DNA of 64,000 nucleotides from Euonymus europaeus. Its lineage: Eukaryota > Streptophyta > Magnoliopsida > Celastrales > Celastraceae. The position numbers and the translations under genes were made by a program. Numbering within the stretch: position 1 is the first letter of the stretch; every line of letters begins with the position of its first letter. Location: assembly GCA_963580455.1 (NCBI GenBank), contig OY756972.1, forward strand, positions 3,425,001 through 3,489,000, written 5' to 3'. The notes below the pieces were generated by a model. That model did no database searches. It saw nothing but the letters and a program-made list of their open reading frames with translations, and was not told the DNA's origin. Shown here piece by piece: positions 61,394 through 64,000 of this stretch.

Positions 61394-63319
61394 TTAGCGA
61401 GTTCCAGCAGAACGGCCTTTCCTTGATCTGACACGTGTGACCCGGATGGCTTCTTCCATGACAGTATCCTTAGTTGCCAGATCTGCATTTTCATTGGCAG
61501 AAGAAGAAGGCACTGCATCAATCTGCTTTGCTTCCGCTTCACTTGTAGTAAGCTGGCCCTTGGTTTCAGAAGCAACAATTGATTTTGGGGAATTCAAAGC
61601 TGCTGTTGGAGCTGCAGGAGGCGCCGCAGGTGGTCCTTGTGAAGGATGCACCTCTTCCGCTACTTCCATTTGGTGTTGACTAGAAGACGTGCTGCTAGAA
61701 GTGGGAGATGGCGGCTCTTCAGTTTGTGGTTGTGCTGCGGTAGATGGTTGAAGGATAGGAGCATTGGGAGGATGGCGGTTGGGAACAGTAGGACCCTTGC
61801 GAGCCCTAGCTCCTTGTGCCTTAGACACCAATAGTCAGAACATTCAGAAAAACATGCTTTCAACGCAGTAGCATCACATAGTGGCACTTTGTGAATTGAA
61901 CAAGAAGAAATAACATAGACAAAGCTTTTAAATTGGCATTCAAACATTGACACATACTAGTCTCGCGTAAATGGATTCAGGAAATGGTAAATCAACAAAA
62001 GACAGTATTCAATAACATCCAATGACAGGCCAAGAGACAATACAAATGACGTGCAGGCATCTTCAACTATAAGTCAGCCATGCATTTGCACCAGTATACA
62101 GAGGTGCAACCAAGATTTAATATTCAGGTACTATGCCAAAATGAAATAGATGAACTCCAAAGCAAAAAATGGATTGCAGACCTTCTATTTCCTTGCCTTG
62201 ATGGTATCAACCTGGCTGTATATTATAAATACGTTTTCTTTGAACAATGCTATTCTCTCATTTTCTTGCCACAACCTTACATGGCACATTTATGGCATCA
62301 GTGCATGTACACCAATTAATCATATGAGGGAGTGCAGAAAGTCTACTATGTACTGTTTTTGTGGTTTACCAAAAGAATCAAGTTCCAAAATTTCACGGAA
62401 AGAGATTATAGTTAAAGGACAGTGATTATCTTAAAAAAATAGTTAGAGGACAGTGTTTATTCAAGTCTTACTTATCGTCGAGTAGTACCTGAGGCCTAGG
62501 CGTTGACTGTGAAGCAATATACTGCAGAATCTCAAAAACCCTAGTCTGACCATAGCTTGCAGCTCTTTGCCAGTATACAACTGCCATGTCACCCGCCCTA
62601 GTCCTTAGTTCCAACAAATTGCGATCGATATCATTCTCATGCATTGCAACATACGGTCTAAAGAAAGCGTCATACACATAAGTAGTTCCCTGATACAAGG
62701 AAAAACAGATGCAGTTACAATAAAGTAGAGACTTGTGACCATGTAAGAAGATAAGAGTGTTTTTTATGCCCCTTCCAGTTATTCACCTTTGTTTTAGGAT
62801 ACCAAAGGTATATAAAGAATGCCAGCTTCGCTTCACTATACATAGGAACCCTTCAAGAAAGAAATATGGATAAACACAATCAAAATGTAAAATCATTCTA
62901 TGAAGCATGTAATTGTCTCCACAATCAAATAAAACAAATTTGTACCAGGAAATAAAAGCATCACCAATTCTCTCACATACTGTCAAGACAGCCACCAAAA
63001 TCCTGCCACCCAAGGGAAAATAAACTTTTTTTTTTATCATGCCTACAAACATAGTTTCAGGATTTCAAATGAACCAAATGGCCACGGATGACATACCAGT
63101 ACTGGCACCAAAAGCGAAGTTGCTCAATCTCTGGCTTATTCTTCTCTACTGTTTTATAGCATTCATAGGCTGGATAAGCATAGCCAAAAACCATCCTGCC
63201 ATCATACCGAATAAGATTTTAATTCCACGAACAATGATGTAACCGTGAAGAGTCATTGTAAATGGATATAGAGTTTCTGGAACATACACAAGTCCTCTCG
63301 TAAGAAACGACCCAATCAT
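61394..63319 (-). CDS. HVA22: HVA22-like protein (TB2/DP1 family) with long C-terminal tail
   Basis: Six exons: 63288-63319, 63097-63195, 62946-63002, 62787-62850, 62489-62689 and 61394-61819, giving 292 residues. The TB2/DP1/HVA22 domain covers roughly residues 1-115: MIGSFLTRGLVMVFGYAYPA, YECYKTVEKNKPEIEQLRFW, then two hydrophobic segments (ILVAVLTVCERIGDAFISW; AKLAFFIYLWYPKTKGTTYV). It continues with LLELRTRAGDMAVVYWQRAA and ILQYIASQSTPRPQ, as in the HVA22 h/i/j subgroup. Exon 6 encodes a disordered Pro/Ala/Ser/Gln-rich tail of about 140 residues ending VRSRKGRSAGTR. The family (REEP/Yop1-related) shapes endoplasmic reticulum membrane and in plants is often ABA- or stress-induced. All splice phases agree and no lesions were seen. 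Confidence 0.94.
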
Positions 63320-64000
63320 TTTGTATACCTAGAATACACCAAGAAAACAACCAAAAGATGTTTTAAAAACACATTGGCACATTGCAAATAATTGCGATTA
63401 CTAAATGCAAGCTAATCAACAGATCCAAAAATAGTTTAGAATCATTACAGAAACTGTCATTTAAAAGTATTAACAATGTTCAAAGCATCATAATCAGAGC
63501 AAATTGAACACTAAACTTTTCTTGTATTGCAGGTCTCTGAAACTCAGCATTTGCTTACATGTAAAGAATCTATTTCATTTCCAACCAGTGCCTATACGGA
63601 GCTGTCTTCTGCCAATGAATTCAACTTATCCGTAACAAAAGAAAATCTCACATTCAACTAGAATTTTTTTGCAAAGTGGAGTCTACTTTCCTTAGTAACA
63701 GTTCATTATAGAAACTACAACCTGGAATCTCCACAGGTTGTACTATTAAAGACCTGTAGATGCAAAAATTTCTCTCAAAAGATTATAAAACTGCTATGAA
63801 ACAGAGAGGGAGACTCGGCAAACCAATGATTAATTAACTAGAAGATCACACTGTAAATGACATCAGTATACAGGCTTTAACAGTACAAAAACAGATTTAA
63901 ACAAAAACCTGCCAATGCTATAATTTAATTTACGTAAATTGAAGTGTCAAAAAATAGGGCAAAACTATGCCTATTCGATCAATCAAGATACTAATTAGTA
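63320..64000. other. HVA22 upstream region, window end
   Basis: AT-rich 5' leader and promoter of the minus-strand HVA22 gene. A 5'-UTR intron is possible, but nothing in the sequence settles it. No other gene seen before the window ends. Confidence 0.45.

Overview
The window is nuclear DNA of a eudicot plant. This follows from GT-AG introns in multi-exon genes, plant-only families (GASA, plastid-type hexokinase, HVA22, plant-type E2F), Ty1/copia elements with initiator-Met-tRNA primer sites, and many MITEs in AT-rich spacers. The species cannot be named from sequence alone. No tRNA, rRNA, CRISPR or prokaryotic operon was seen.

Layout. 1-6.2 kb: tandem array of three GASA/snakin-like secreted cysteine-rich peptide genes (+), each with a TATA box about 60 bp before its ATG. 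8.8-12.7 kb: a 13-exon gene (+) for an unrecognised, probably nuclear 717-residue protein. 13.1-14.8 kb: AP-2 clathrin adaptor sigma subunit (-). 15.4-18.3 kb: plastid-type hexokinase (-). 19-23 kb: two diverged copies of a small Pro/Ser-rich gene (-), possibly josephin-like, left by a local duplication. 23-26 kb: gene-poor, with a SINE-like insertion. 26.2-28.0 kb: C2H2-like zinc finger protein (-). 28-31.8 kb: gene-poor, with a foldback MITE and a 5'-truncated LINE. 31.9-37.1 kb: TRM6 subunit of tRNA m1A58 methyltransferase (+). 37.3-39.2 kb: an acetolactate synthase pseudogene (-) with a stop at the catalytic Glu codon and two 1-bp deletions. 39.25-42.85 kb: a Mutator-like element inserted 11 bp upstream of that pseudogene's ATG. 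44-60.6 kb: an E2F (E2FC-like) gene (+) spread over 16 kb by transposons. 61.4-63.3 kb: HVA22-like gene (-).

Transposon stratigraphy is the most informative part. The E2F 5' leader is split by an old copia element (44354-49927, reverse orientation, TSD CACCG), which itself carries a MITE. E2F intron 1 holds a solo-LTR-like element (50385-57465, TSD GCTAT), itself invaded by a young copia element (51317-55873, LTRs differing at one site, TSD TTCCC) and by a GC-rich hAT-type MITE (55958-56441, TSD ATAATTGG). The E2F reading frame is intact across 13 exons.

The host genes are ordinary single genes that do not form a pathway cluster: membrane traffic (AP2S, HVA22), sugar phosphorylation, tRNA modification, cell-cycle control and small secreted peptides. 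I found no convincing novel biological system. The most notable items are the ALS pseudogene/MULE pair, the nested elements in E2F, the fragments carried by the MULE, and the unrecognised 717-residue gene. All exon borders come from reading frames and splice consensus by eye, without transcript evidence.
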